Below are positions 35,454 through 45,105 of a stretch of DNA of 64,000 bases, piece by piece (positions within the stretch are counted from its first letter, which is position 1; the number at the start of each line of letters is the position of its first letter). The notes under the pieces were generated by a model that made no database searches, was not told the origin of the DNA, and saw nothing but the letters and a program-made list of their open reading frames with translations. The DNA lies in the NCBI GenBank assembly GCA_028554795.2, contig CM068829.1, positions 132,581,325 to 132,645,324 on the forward strand, in the 5' to 3' direction. The position numbers and the translations under genes are program-made. This DNA comes from Sinohyriopsis cumingii. Lineage: Eukaryota; Mollusca; Bivalvia; Unionida; Unionidae.

Positions 35454-35678
35454 TTATTTATTTTTGTCATAATATCTTTTAAGTTCTCTGAACCGTTTTC
35501 CACCGCACTTTCCACATAATTCTGTTTTTCCTCGCACTCCAATACCACACCGCAGACATGGTATTGGTCCTAAGCTTCCTCGCCGTATGTTTTGTAAGTG
35601 CATCCAACAAAATTCCTTTCTGCAGGATTTGTTGCATCGATTTACTGAGCCGATCATCAACCATCTGCATTGAGACAT
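35454..35678 (-). CDS. Cys-rich zinc-ribbon mini-protein
   Basis: 74 residues with several Cys/His pairs: CNKSCRKEFCWMH, CLRCG and CGKCGG. The core CLRCGIGVRGKTELCGKCG is shared with 7743-7952, and its continuation (KRFRELKRYYDKN) resembles DRYRSLMMYYKHRK of the terminal-repeat protein at 25750-26064, so all three are one paralogous family. Divergent to the polymerase gene with a 43-bp AT-rich gap containing TATATATAAT, probably a shared promoter. Confidence 0.7.
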   Translation of the reverse strand: MSQCRWLMIGSVNRCNKSCRKEFCWMHLQNIRRGSLGPIPCLRCGIGVRGKTELCGKCGGKRFRELKRYYDKNK

Positions 35679-35721
35679 TGTATATATAATATTTTTTATT
35701 TTAAATATTTGTTTTAATTAT

Positions 35722-38700
35722 ATGAACGAGTTTGAGAGATTATCCCAAACTAGGCCTGTTAAATATAAATTCAACCTCGACAGATTATCTCACTTGCCAG
35801 TGCGAGATTTGGTTGATCCGAAAAATAAAAGTTTGATCTCGAAAATTCACGACGCCAAGAAGGAATTTTACACGGATGGTGCATCTCATACATGGTCAAC
35901 GTTCAAGATTATATGCAACACTGACAAAGTCAGTGTCGACTCTGTCACGGACGCCACAATGAACGACAAGCGACAACTATCATTAACTACATCGCTGAAT
36001 ACGAGGGCAATCAAAAATATGTCTTCAGAGAAAAATTTATTGTATTAACAGAAACAGGTAGTTGGATTATCCGTGACAAATATGATCCTGTCCATGGCAA
36101 TAATAAAACTGTCATATTAAGTAAAAATTCCAGACCGGGTCTACTGACGGCTATTGACAAACCGTATTATGAGCGAGCGTATCCTGTAACAGCGGTTATT
36201 TATGGAATCTATGAGATAAATAAAAAACCCAACGTTGATAAACTAGCGCCGATGAAATTTTCAAGGTTAAATTGTGTAGCCGAACGAGTAATAGAACACT
36301 TTACAAACGCGATGCGTGGAAATGGATTAACTGATTTAAGGCGTGAAAAAATAAACTCGTGGGCTGATTCAGTTAAGGATACCGGTGCTACAATAAAAGA
36401 TGTTGCTGAGTTAGGAAAACTATTAAAATTTCCAATAACCGTAGCGACAATAACGGGAGAGGTACTGTACGAATCGAAATATAAATCGAAAGGAGCTCCA
36501 ATAAATATTATTGATCATAACGCGCACGCATGGACTAGCGCAGTAACAATATTTCCACGTGATCGAACTGTTAGATTTTACCCCTCAGATATGAGTATGT
36601 TTGATTTTATTAACGAAATAAGTAAAAACGATCCTGTATCGGTATGGTTATTTAAAAGTAATGAGGAAGGTGAATTTGATCAGTTTGTTAGACCAAATGG
36701 TGAAATATATCGAACAGAATCCCTCCATGACGAGATGAAAAATCTCGCGGAGAAGTTTTTAGAGTGCAAGCAAGCGGAAAATACTGACAAATTACTAACT
36801 AATTGTTTTACCGTTCCATCTGTTGCGGCTCATTTTGCTAGAGAAAAAAATTCATGGAAACCAACACGATTTGATTTACTCGAGGACGTACGCGCAAGTT
36901 GCGTCGTATACGGACATGGCGGATTATGGAATACCAAATATAATTACAATGATGTTATTTCGGTTGATATGGTTGCATGTTATCCGGGAAGTTTTCTAGG
37001 ATACGGAGATTGTTCTGTATACTTTAAAAGATTTGGTCACCCAACAAACGAGATGACGCGAGTGGCAATTAATGGACCATTACCTGATTTTGATCTGACT
37101 GGATTCGCCTGTATTGAATCATTCGAGTTTAACGAAAATCTTCACAAGATTTGTTATGTTTGGTTTGGTAGACATTTTTGTGAAAAACGTTGGGCACCTA
37201 TAGTTTTATTACGATATATGCTAGATTGTGCGATACTGACATCGTTGGTGGTCAGTGAGGCGATTATATCATATCATGCACAGACGAAAGTTTGGTTGCC
37301 CATGTCAGATTCTGAAGTTATTAGCGAGTTTAAGGATGTTTCCGAAGATGATATTCCTAAAATTCTCGAGAATAAACTCAAAACCGCAAAAGATCTCGGT
37401 AGAAAAATTATAGGTAAATTTACTCAAGGTGGTGCATATGATCATAAAAGACATCACGCACGATTAATTCTAGATGATGCCGAGTACGATTTTATAATCG
37501 CTGATACAACAGCGAGAAATATATTTGTAAATCGAGAAAGTGTTTATTTATCCGACGGAACAAAATTGGGTACGATCGTTAGTTACATAAATGACGTCTC
37601 CCCACAGTATACTCATCTAAGATCTTCCATGTTGGCTTATGTTTCTATAAATTTATTATCGATGATTAATAGATTTCCTGAGACCGCAGTCAGAGTCGCA
37701 ACAGATTCATTTTATATTTCAAGTAAATATTTAGAATCTGTTATGAAATTTACAAGTAATGATGAACGATGGGGTTCGTGGAGAATAAAAAAGGAACTAT
37801 TACACAATTATACAGAATCAGCGGATGTTCCAATGAGAGATTTTTATCGTAAGGGTAATAAAATATCAGAAATGTCGAAAGCGCCATCGTTGAGTGATCC
37901 AATAACCAGATATAAGACAGTATATCTCAATGGACCTGGTGGATGCGGCAAAAGGACTCGAGCAATTAATGTTTTTAGAAATTTAGATATAATCGTGCTG
38001 ACACCCACACATAGACTTGCACGCGAGATGAAACAACGGCAAGTACAATCGTGTACGTATCATAGTTTCTTTCGGTGGCGCGGGGATACATGGACTCCTG
38101 AACGAATGGGAGAAAAATATATACCTAAAATAATTATTTGGGATGAGATATGTACGGTGTCATTGGATACATTAAAAATGTTTCTTGATTGGTTGCTGAC
38201 GAAAAATACCGCTATAATAATGTGTGGCGATCATGGTCAACCGCCGCCTTTTGTTGGACCATCTCCACATGATTGGTTAAAAAATTTCGTTGATTATTAT
38301 GAAGAAATAGATGATGATCATAGAGCTCTCGATGCAGATTTAAAGGAGTTTAAAAAATTAATCAGATTACAATCAAACAAAATTCAGTGTGAAATAATAC
38401 GTGGAGTGATCTCAGAGACCTCAATGAGTGATTTTTTAAATTTATGGAGACCCAATGATTTGATCGTAGCAAGTAGAAAAAAAATCAGAGACGATTTACA
38501 ACAACAGTTATTTCAACTACATAAAGAAAAATACTCAGAATTACCCATACCGTTGTGTTATAGACCATCAGATACACGAAAACAGAATATTAATGTTGAT
38601 AGTCCAGGACAGACTGAAAAACAGAATCTCGTATTAAATGATATTGTTGCCGTTGATATCAGTGTGGTCGAAGATGCATTACACGCTGACAAATCTCCAT

Positions 38701-39167
38701 GGGTGTTGGGATACGCTATGACGATCCACTCGTCTCAGGGATTAACTATTTCTGACACACGTGTCTGGATTGTAGACGATCGCATCGAGTGGTCAAATTT
38801 AGTTTATTTAGCGGTATCGAGGGTCAGAAAAAAATCTCAATTACGTAGAATTATAATTCCTGAAATCTTTGATAAATTTAACATCATCGATGATGATATA
38901 ATAAGAAAAAAATTAATCGGATACAAACAATCTGATAAAAAAAATAAACGTGACTTTGATCTTGATGTTGAATTTATTATTGAGTTAAAACAGCAGCAGA
39001 ATAATCATTGCGCCAGTTGCAATTGTGTAATGCTGTGGAGGTATTCGAGTAATGATTCAAGACAATTTACCGTAGATAGAAAAGATAATAGTCGCGGTCA
39101 TACACGAGAAAATACCATGTTGACCTGTCTTGAGTGTAATCGACGTAGAGGCGCTAGTGCTAGTTAA
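35722..39167 (+). CDS. DNA polymerase B-SF1 helicase-HNH fusion
   Basis: About 1150 codons with one small frame break near 35965 (apparent 4-base loss relative to element 1), then open for 971 codons. PolB motifs: SVDMVACYPGSFLGYG (motif A, about 36960), RKIIGKFTQGG (motif B region, about 37400), VRVATDSFYI (motif C, about 37695). The helicase follows: VYLNGPGGCGKRTR (P-loop, about 37930, with Arg after Lys where Thr/Ser is usual; element 1 has GKTT), IIIWDEICTV (Walker B), MCGDHGQPPPF, and GYAMTIHSSQGLTIS with LVYLAVSRVR (motifs V/VI). The end (38997-39160) is an HNH nuclease: CASC, DRKDNSRGHTRENT, CLECN. No 3'-5' exonuclease motif was recognised. It should replicate the element. Confidence 0.85.
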
Positions 39168-39177
39168 GTGATCGAAA

Positions 39178-40146
39178 TCACTGAAGTGATTTTGGCGGTA
39201 GTTGTGTATCCTCGGGAATTATTTGTAGTTGTTCACGTACAAATCCACGTTGAGGAGCAGCCGAATCTAATGTGTAGATTGCAGGTCTACCTGAGGATCT
39301 TGTCACGGTGGATATTTTGTGTGTGGTAACACTCCAAATAGGATCAGTCGCTCTCGCTTTACCACATTCAAGTTCACCAGGCTCATATAAATATCTAACT
39401 GTAACATCACCCAATATTTTTTGTTTTTCAATATCTTTTCGTTGTGTTGGTATATTTGTTTTTGTAATTGCATTAATGGGTTTCATGTTGGTTGTTCGTG
39501 TAATCTCATTATTTAATGCAGCTATCACGCTTGGTAATCTTGCAACCCACTCGCGAGATCTTTTATCCTGAATAAATTCCCTCGCGTATTGATATCCAAA
39601 TAACCGCTCAGCGAGTGTTCGATTAAATCGCTCAACAATTGCCTGATCACGATGAATTGCAGTATGACCTCGTCGTATTTTGGTATTATGTTGTTTCATC
39701 AACGATGATACTGGACCAAGAAATTCCTTGCCAGGATCAACCTGTAGTAGCTGTGGCCATCGCAGACCACCTTGTGGTCCGAGTCCTCGTTGATAAATTC
39801 GTTCAAACGCATCGGCTACTTCAGATGATGTTTTCGCTGATAGCGGCTCTGCTTCTTTATATCTACTTGCAACATCAACTACGGTTAACGCGTATTTGTA
39901 TGTTTTTCTACGCACAGTATCATGCGGTAAAAACAGAATATCAGCTTGATGAACTTCATTAGGAACACTGACATCGAAATACGCGTACTGAATTCGTTTC
40001 GGTGGTGGTAGATAAATTTGCCATATTGCCTGTTTGGATAACCACGCTTTAGCAGTAGAATGTTTAACCGCTGCTGCATCAGCAAGTTTACCAATTGCTG
40101 CTTTGCCTCTCCAGTATCCTCTTGGTGAATAATAAATCGATTCCAT
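39178..40146 (-). CDS. Polinton-type DDE integrase
   Basis: 322 residues, intact. An N-terminal part with YYSPRGYWRGKAAIGKLA precedes the rve core: ALTVVDVASRYKEAEP (first Asp), LLQVDPGKEFLGP (second Asp) and DQAIVERFNRTLAERLFG (Glu; 34 residues after the second Asp). The C-terminal domain (AGYVREQL-like: RGFVREQLQIIPEDTQLPP) resembles the SH3/chromo-like DNA-binding part of Polinton integrases. It joins element ends to host DNA, consistent with the inverted repeats and 5-bp duplication. Convergent with, and 10 bp from, the polymerase gene. Confidence 0.95.
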   Translation of the reverse strand: MESIYYSPRGYWRGKAAIGKLADAAAVKHSTAKAWLSKQAIWQIYLPPPKRIQYAYFDVSVPNEVHQADILFLPHDTVRRKTYKYALTVVDVASRYKEAEPLSAKTSSEVADAFERIYQRGLGPQGGLRWPQLLQVDPGKEFLGPVSSLMKQHNTKIRRGHTAIHRDQAIVERFNRTLAERLFGYQYAREFIQDKRSREWVARLPSVIAALNNEITRTTNMKPINAITKTNIPTQRKDIEKQKILGDVTVRYLYEPGELECGKARATDPIWSVTTHKISTVTRSSGRPAIYTLDSAAPQRGFVREQLQIIPEDTQLPPKSLQ

Positions 40147-40148
40147 TA

Positions 40149-40656
40149 TTAATTACCAGCCCCAAGCGCTAATTTACCTTTCATCGCGGATCTTACTAAC
40201 CAATTAGCTAATGATTCTCTAATATTTTTATTTTTTATGGAATTTAACGCGTGAATTAATTTCACATCTGCAATATGTCTATCTTGTAGATTTTTACTTT
40301 TATAAGCTACATCATGAGCGTGACAAGCTCGATCAATAGCGTTTATTAGTTCCTCGCCTGGTTTTGGTTGATCTTGATTATCGAGCCTGATATCAAGTAT
40401 GGTACCAGGACCGCAATAATTATATCCTGGTAGATGTTTTTTCCTGCTGTATTTAGCCCATGGAGTACCTGGAAACTTTGACATCAAATTAGCAATATCA
40501 CCACCGCGCTTATTAGGTAAAAACGAAAATTTCTTTCTACCGCATACAGAACATTTTCCACCATACGCTATTTTTTTTTTTTTTTTTTTTTGTTGTAACC
40601 GTAGCTAAATCAGTAGTTGGAGTTTTAACTCTACAACGTAAGCAATATAAATTCAT
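40149..40656 (-). CDS. Zinc-ribbon/phospholipase A2 protein, frame broken at an A-run
   Basis: The frame from 40656 begins MNLYCLRCRVKTPTTD, a DUF5679-like ribbon whose second pair (CSVCGRKKFSF) lies past a run of about 21 A (40571-40591 as T on plus) that shifts the frame. The remainder (40149-40487) is intact: LPGYNYCGPGT (Ca-binding loop), then RACHAHDVAY (catalytic His-Asp), then a basic tail. This is the parvovirus VP1-type PLA2 fold used to breach endosomes during entry. Element 3 keeps the same ribbon-PLA2 arrangement. The A-run is a likely site of slippage or of sequencing error. Divergent to the ATPase gene with a 14-bp gap. Confidence 0.85.
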
Positions 40657-40670
40657 GACATAATATATAT

Positions 40671-41336
40671 ATGGATATAATTGATTTCTCAGCGACAAGA
40701 AAACCAGAGCCAGTTAAACACCACCCTGCGTTACCAAATTCCATCAGAATGATTATCATAGGACCATCTGGATCGGGTAAGACGCAGTTATTACTTAATC
40801 TGATAATGAGATGGTTGAAATGGGATAAATTGTATTTAGTAGCACCATCCGCTGATGATCAGCGATGTTATGATATACTTAAAGATTTCAATGAAAACGC
40901 GCGATTACTGGATGAAGGTAATGATGTTATAGAGTTTATAACCGATATTGATGAAGCACCATCCGTTGATTCCATAGACGGATTTATTAATAATTTAGTT
41001 GTATACGACGATGTGATGCTAGATAAACAATCAAATACAGCCAGAATATTTTCCCGAGGGAGACATAAAAATACAGACGTGATCTATGTTACTCAACGAT
41101 ACACACAAATTCTGAAGGTGATCAGAGACAACTGCAACATTTTAGTTGTGTTTAATGGCGTGGATACACACACACTTAGAAATATTCATCAAACTTGGTG
41201 TGGTGGTGACATGGATATAATTAAATTCAAAAATTTCTTTTCACGAGCGCAAGCTACTCCGCACGGATTTATAACAATAAATTTACATGATCCAAGAACA
41301 AGATATCGTGTGGGTCTTGATAAAATATTTGGGTAA
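40671..41336 (+). CDS. DNA-packaging ATPase (FtsK/HerA-A32 superfamily)
   Basis: 221 residues, intact. MIIIGPSGSGKTQLLLNLI carries Walker A, NLVVYDDVM Walker B, and DVIYVTQRYTQI the following sensor-like strand. The C-terminal region (MDIIKFKNFFSRAQATPHG) is shared with element 1. This family, found in Polintons, adintoviruses, virophages and larger viruses, drives genome filling of the capsid. The stop codon falls at the inner edge of the right terminal repeat. Confidence 0.93.
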   Translation: MDIIDFSATRKPEPVKHHPALPNSIRMIIIGPSGSGKTQLLLNLIMRWLKWDKLYLVAPSADDQRCYDILKDFNENARLLDEGNDVIEFITDIDEAPSVDSIDGFINNLVVYDDVMLDKQSNTARIFSRGRHKNTDVIYVTQRYTQILKVIRDNCNILVVFNGVDTHTLRNIHQTWCGGDMDIIKFKNFFSRAQATPHGFITINLHDPRTRYRVGLDKIFG

Positions 41337-41970
41337 ATTTAATTAAAAAGATATCATTCAACTGTGCGTGGCTGCGTCAGGGAACCACTAACAAATGCGC
41401 CGTGGAGAATATTGTAAAAAACATAATTATCTTATAAAGAAAAATCCTCATGCTGGTCCACGAAGTTGTGTTGGATGTAACAACGGCGTTAGAGGATTAT
41501 ATCATTTGCAAAAATTGCAGTGGAGATCGATACAGAAGTTTGATGATGTATTATAAACACAGAAAGAACATAAATCCAAAAATAGAAAAACCACCATCAG
41601 AACTTGAATATTACTTGAAACATAGAACAAATAAAGATGAAACAGATGAGGAGAAACGACAGCGAGAACGCGTTGAGAAATATTCATCAAACTTGGTATG
41701 GTGGTAAATTAATAGCAGCAGAGAGGGTACCTACCAACGTTGGTCGTCAAAAAAATAAACAAAAAAAATAAATAAACACGTAGAGTACTTTATTTTTTCA
41801 GCTACTATTTCGAACTGGGGTTTCATTAGTATAATCGGCCATTACAGAAATAAAACATTTCAAGGAAACGTTAATTTGTAAAAATCTGGACCTTTCTACG
41901 AGATGATTTTATTTTTTTTGTTTTATTTGTTTTGTCGGAATTCTATGGTCTGTTCACCCTCTCTGCTGCT
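41333..41970 (-). repeat. Element 2 right terminal inverted repeat
   Basis: 638 bp, the inverted near-identical copy of 25488-26126. Differences seen include a 2-base deletion near 41503, G-to-A near 41518 and single changes near 41681 and 41902. The 15-bp terminal motif recurs inverted at 41714-41728, and the palindrome ACCAACGTTGGT lies at 41733-41744. Confidence 0.93.
41395..41707 (+). pseudogene. Terminal-repeat Cys-rich protein, right copy, frameshifted
   Basis: Second copy of 25750-26064. It starts MRRGEYCKKHNYLIKK but a 2-base deletion near 41503 (ATCATTTG against ATCAGATTTG) shifts the frame before the second CxxC pair. The remaining C-terminal part is open to LVWW at 41707. Also CGG became CAG in that pair. 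Only the left copy can make the full protein. Confidence 0.8.
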
Positions 41971-41975
41971 GCATG
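41971..41975. repeat. Target site duplication of element 2, right (GCATG)
   Basis: Matches the GCATG at 25483-25487 directly outside the left terminal repeat. Confidence 0.75.
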
Positions 41976-42595
41976 TGTAAATCTAAAAGATGCGCGTTCA
42001 CGAAATTTATTTGATATAAAAGGAACCAAGACTAATGAAGATGTAGCGAAGTCACAGCACGTTCAATTTGTTGATGAGGCATATGTGCAGTGCAGTAACA
42101 TTGTTTTGGTAGAGTACAGTGTCTCTAGTGGAGTGTACAAAAGTTATGAGAGACAAAATATTATATTATTGTGAAGTATGCAAAACTAACATATTAGAAC
42201 CTTCATTCGGAATACTTTTAGACAGTTTCCATAATAATGTGAAATCGATGGTACAATTTAGGATAATAATCTAGGAATTCATACACTGTAAGTTATTTTT
42301 AATTATTTGACTTTGTTTGATTTTATATTTTAGTAAAATAAATTTATTTTATTTTATGGAAAAATGAATGCTTGCTCGACTTTACCTTGTCTTATTACTA
42401 TGTTTAACCCCCTAAACATAGCAATACATATAAACATACGTACAACATTCTCAGCTAAAGAGTGTCAGAAAATCAGCAAATACTTCATTTTGATTTCATC
42501 TTGTTCACTTTTGGAAGATGTAACATATTTTACGTTTTATACATTAAAATTTACATGTAAGAATTTTAAACGCTGTTGCCATATTATCGCGTTAC
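41976..42595. other. Intron of HSPA12 gene 1, 5' part
   Basis: AT-rich intron sequence between the right end of element 2 and the donor site of exon 1 (GTAACGCG on the minus strand at 42588-42595). Nothing else recognised. Confidence 0.6.
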
Positions 42596-42904
42596 CTGCT
42601 TCTCGTGCAGCACCATTTTGAATCTTCGGAAAAAGTACCATTTTTCATGTTTATTTTCTTCAGCCAGTGCTAAGTACTTATCTTCTGCATCATAACCAAA
42701 ACTATCCAGTTGACCGTCTGGCTTACACAGGACACATGTAGGCTGTTTAAGGGATAATAGACTCCCGGAATTCCATACTTGATTTGCGCTAACTTTGGTT
42801 GGGTCTTTTTCATAGTCATGCTTGAAGGAGAAGGCGTATCCACTGTAGGTTGTTCCGAAATCAATTGCAGCTACAACAATCTTTTCCTTCTTTTTTGACA
42901 TTTT
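42596..42904 (-). CDS. HSPA12: HSPA12-like gene 1, coding exon 1 (N-terminal)
   Basis: The start codon at 42901 is preceded by a good acceptor (TTTTTTCTTTCTTTCAG) at 42905 upward, so a 5' UTR intron is likely. The exon encodes 102 residues: MSKKKEKIVVAAIDFGTTYS carries the first phosphate-binding loop of the actin/Hsp70 ATPase fold, and WYFFRRFKMVLHEKQ ends it in phase 0 at the GTAACG donor. The product begins the chain continued in exons 2-4 (about 570 residues in all). An open frame extends upstream of the AUG through the minisatellite, but the splice site makes it non-coding. Confidence 0.88.
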
Positions 42905-43011
42905 CTGAAAGAAAGAAAAAATCTGAAAATTGTAGACATGGGTGCCTTCGAATACTGTATCTATTGTTTCTGAATTATGAGCTGAGCTGACAAAAAAATC
43001 TTCAACAATTG

Positions 43012-43760
43012 TTTGCACGAAGACCTTAACATTAGCCCGCACAGAGACTTTAATATTGGTATGTACCGAGACTTTAACATTGGCCTGCACAGAGACTTTA
43101 ACGCTGGCCTGCACAGAGACTTTAACACTGGCCTGCACAGAGACTTTAATATTGGTATGTACCGAGACTTTAACATTAGCCTGCACAAACACTTTAACCT
43201 TTGCAAAAAACAATTAACTATGGTATGCATACAAATTTCTCATTGGCTTGCACAAAACCGTTAGCATTGACCTGGACAAAAATGTAACAATGGTCTGCAC
43301 AAAGATTTTGACACTGGCTTGCACACTGGCCTGCACACTAGCCTGCAAACTGGCCTGCACACTAGCCTGCACAGTGGCTTGCACACTGGCCTGCACACTG
43401 GCTGGCACACTGGCCTGCACACTAGCCTGCACAGTGGCTTGCACACAAATTTCAACACTGGCTTACGCAAAACTTTGATATTAGCTTGCACAAAATTTTT
43501 AGCAATGGCTTGCACAAAATCTTTAACAGTGGTCAGCGCAAAAATTTGAACACAAGCTTGCGTACTTTAACATTAGCTTGCACAAACCTTTAATATAGGT
43601 CACCAAAAAATTTTTAACATTAGTCTGAAAACTGTTTTGCAGTTGGTTTTCACAGAGACGTTTACATTGATTGACCTACACTAAAGCTTCACCAATGACC
43701 CGCACAGAGACTTTAATAACACTGACCTGTACTAAAGCTTCAACATTGACCCAGATGGAA
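43012..43760. repeat. 24-bp / 12-bp minisatellite
   Basis: Units such as CACAGAGACTTTAACACTGGCCTG (written in parts: CACAGAGACTTT + AACACTGGCCTG) repeat about eight times at 43036-43200 and in weaker form to 43760. At 43311-43445 a shortened 12-bp unit (CACACTGGCCTG) repeats about eleven times. The latter looks like a deletion derivative of the former. Lies just upstream of HSPA12 exon 1. Confidence 0.9.
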
Positions 43761-43852
43761 TTTAACAAAAGCCTTGTCCTTGGTGTGCAAAACCCTTCAA
43801 TACTGTGCTGATGGCAGGTAACACAACGCCGACGACGTAAACATTGCACAAA

Positions 43853-43855
<3 letters not shown>

Positions 43856-43938
<83 letters not shown>
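43856..43938. repeat. (TA)n microsatellite
   Basis: About 41 TA units. Confidence 0.95.
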
Positions 43939-43943
<5 letters not shown>

Positions 43944-44696
43944 AACTCGCAAAATGTAATAATTCTCTTGAGATCGTAATTTTTCAAATCTTCCTAATTT
44001 ATATGCATTTCATCTAAGTTTTGTTAAATTGTTCCAAGATATTTATAAAATAAAAATTGGGATATTTTATCAAACTCTCTAAAACTTTGCAAGAGAAGGC
44101 AATTTTCAGAGGATTTTCAATCCAGTTGAAATGACATAACCGGAAGTAAAATCATATATATGTTGAATTGTGTATTAAGAATTGTATATGTATAACTTGT
44201 TGGCTGGGTGATATAGAAAGGGAGGGTTGTTTAGAAGGAACGAAAGAAGAAAAGAAGGAAGGAAACATGAATAGATTCATTGGATGTATGGAAGCAAGTA
44301 GATTAGTTGATACAGACTATTTTTCCTTTCCGGAGAAAACGTTCTTCCACATTTACTTTACACTTCACACTGGGTGTCACTACACGAGTTAGCATTAAGG
44401 TATTAATTACGGGTAATAATTACATATGTTCGGGGCGTAAGAAAGATTTCATATATGATATAAATAATACTTTCATACAGGTTTTAAAAAAATTCAATCG
44501 TAGTGTACGGGAATTTTTTTACCTATATGGTATTATTACTTATATCAAATATTAGTTCTGCATTTGTATTTTCAAGCATTCTCCTGTATAATCCAGTGGT
44601 AAAACGTTCTGTTCTGTTTTGTGTACATTTTAGCTAGCCATCTAGCCAGATAGACAGATAGATAGATAGATAAATAGAATTTATCATTTCAAATAG

Positions 44697-44951
44697 GGGG
44701 CCCCGAGTGGCCGAGTGATCTAAAGTGCTCTCCATTACGGATCATTGCCATCTCACCTCTGTCTGCCTGGGTTCGAGCCTCCGATTCGGCCAATGTGGGT
44801 ATGTGAGAAACTTGTCAGTAGCTTCTCATGGGTCGGTGGTTCTTTCCGTGGTTTTCCCGAATTCTTTCTCCACCATTAATACTGTCCGCCATGTATAGCC
44901 TATCTTGTGCTTAAAAATGGCGTTAAACCCTACAACAACAACAACAACAAT
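44697..44951 (+). repeat. SINE family A, second copy
   Basis: Starts GGGGGCCCCGAGTGGCCGAG, with B-box-like GGGTTCGAGCCTCC, and ends AAAATGGCGTTAAACCCTAC followed by (CAA)n. Collinear with 7379-7625 throughout. A possible imperfect target duplication is ATCATTTCAA before and ATCATCTCAA after it. Confidence 0.9.
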
Positions 44952-45035
44952 CATCTCAAGTACTGATTATATCAAATAGTATCAATTTTCAATGAAAGAT
45001 TTTAGTTCAGGTTCATTTTGTTGCTCTCTCTCCCT

Positions 45036-45050
45036 CTCCCTCCCTCTCTC

Positions 45051-45102
<52 letters not shown>
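45036..45102. repeat. (CT)n microsatellite
   Basis: An array of TC/CTC units, pure from about 45057 to 45102. Confidence 0.95.

Positions 45103-45105
<3 letters not shown>

Larger units (their letters stand above)
25488..41970 (+). mobile_element. Element 2: near-complete Polinton/adintovirus-like element
   Basis: A 16.5-kb linear DNA-virus-like element bounded by near-identical inverted repeats (25488-26126; 41333-41970) and a 5-bp duplication. Left half, plus strand: Gln-rich protein, basic protein, major capsid protein, pX-like protein, protease, fibre-like, hydrophobic protein, penton-like. Centre, minus: unknown, HNH endonuclease, mini-protein. Right half: PolB-helicase-HNH (+), integrase (-), zinc-ribbon/PLA2 (-), ATPase (+). 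Polymerase, integrase, ATPase, fibre and penton frames are long and open, whereas the capsid, protease and some other genes have single frameshifts. The nearly identical repeats point to a recent insertion. It lies within an HSPA12 intron. Confidence 0.92.

Noticed and set aside
39178-40146. LTR-retrotransposon or retrovirus integrase
   Set aside because: No reverse transcriptase, gag or LTR is nearby; the partners are packaging ATPase, PolB and PLA2 within inverted repeats.
42905-43213. Open frame extending HSPA12 exon 1 upstream through the minisatellite
   Set aside because: A strong splice acceptor lies directly before the ATG at 42901, and the repeat codes in several frames on both strands.
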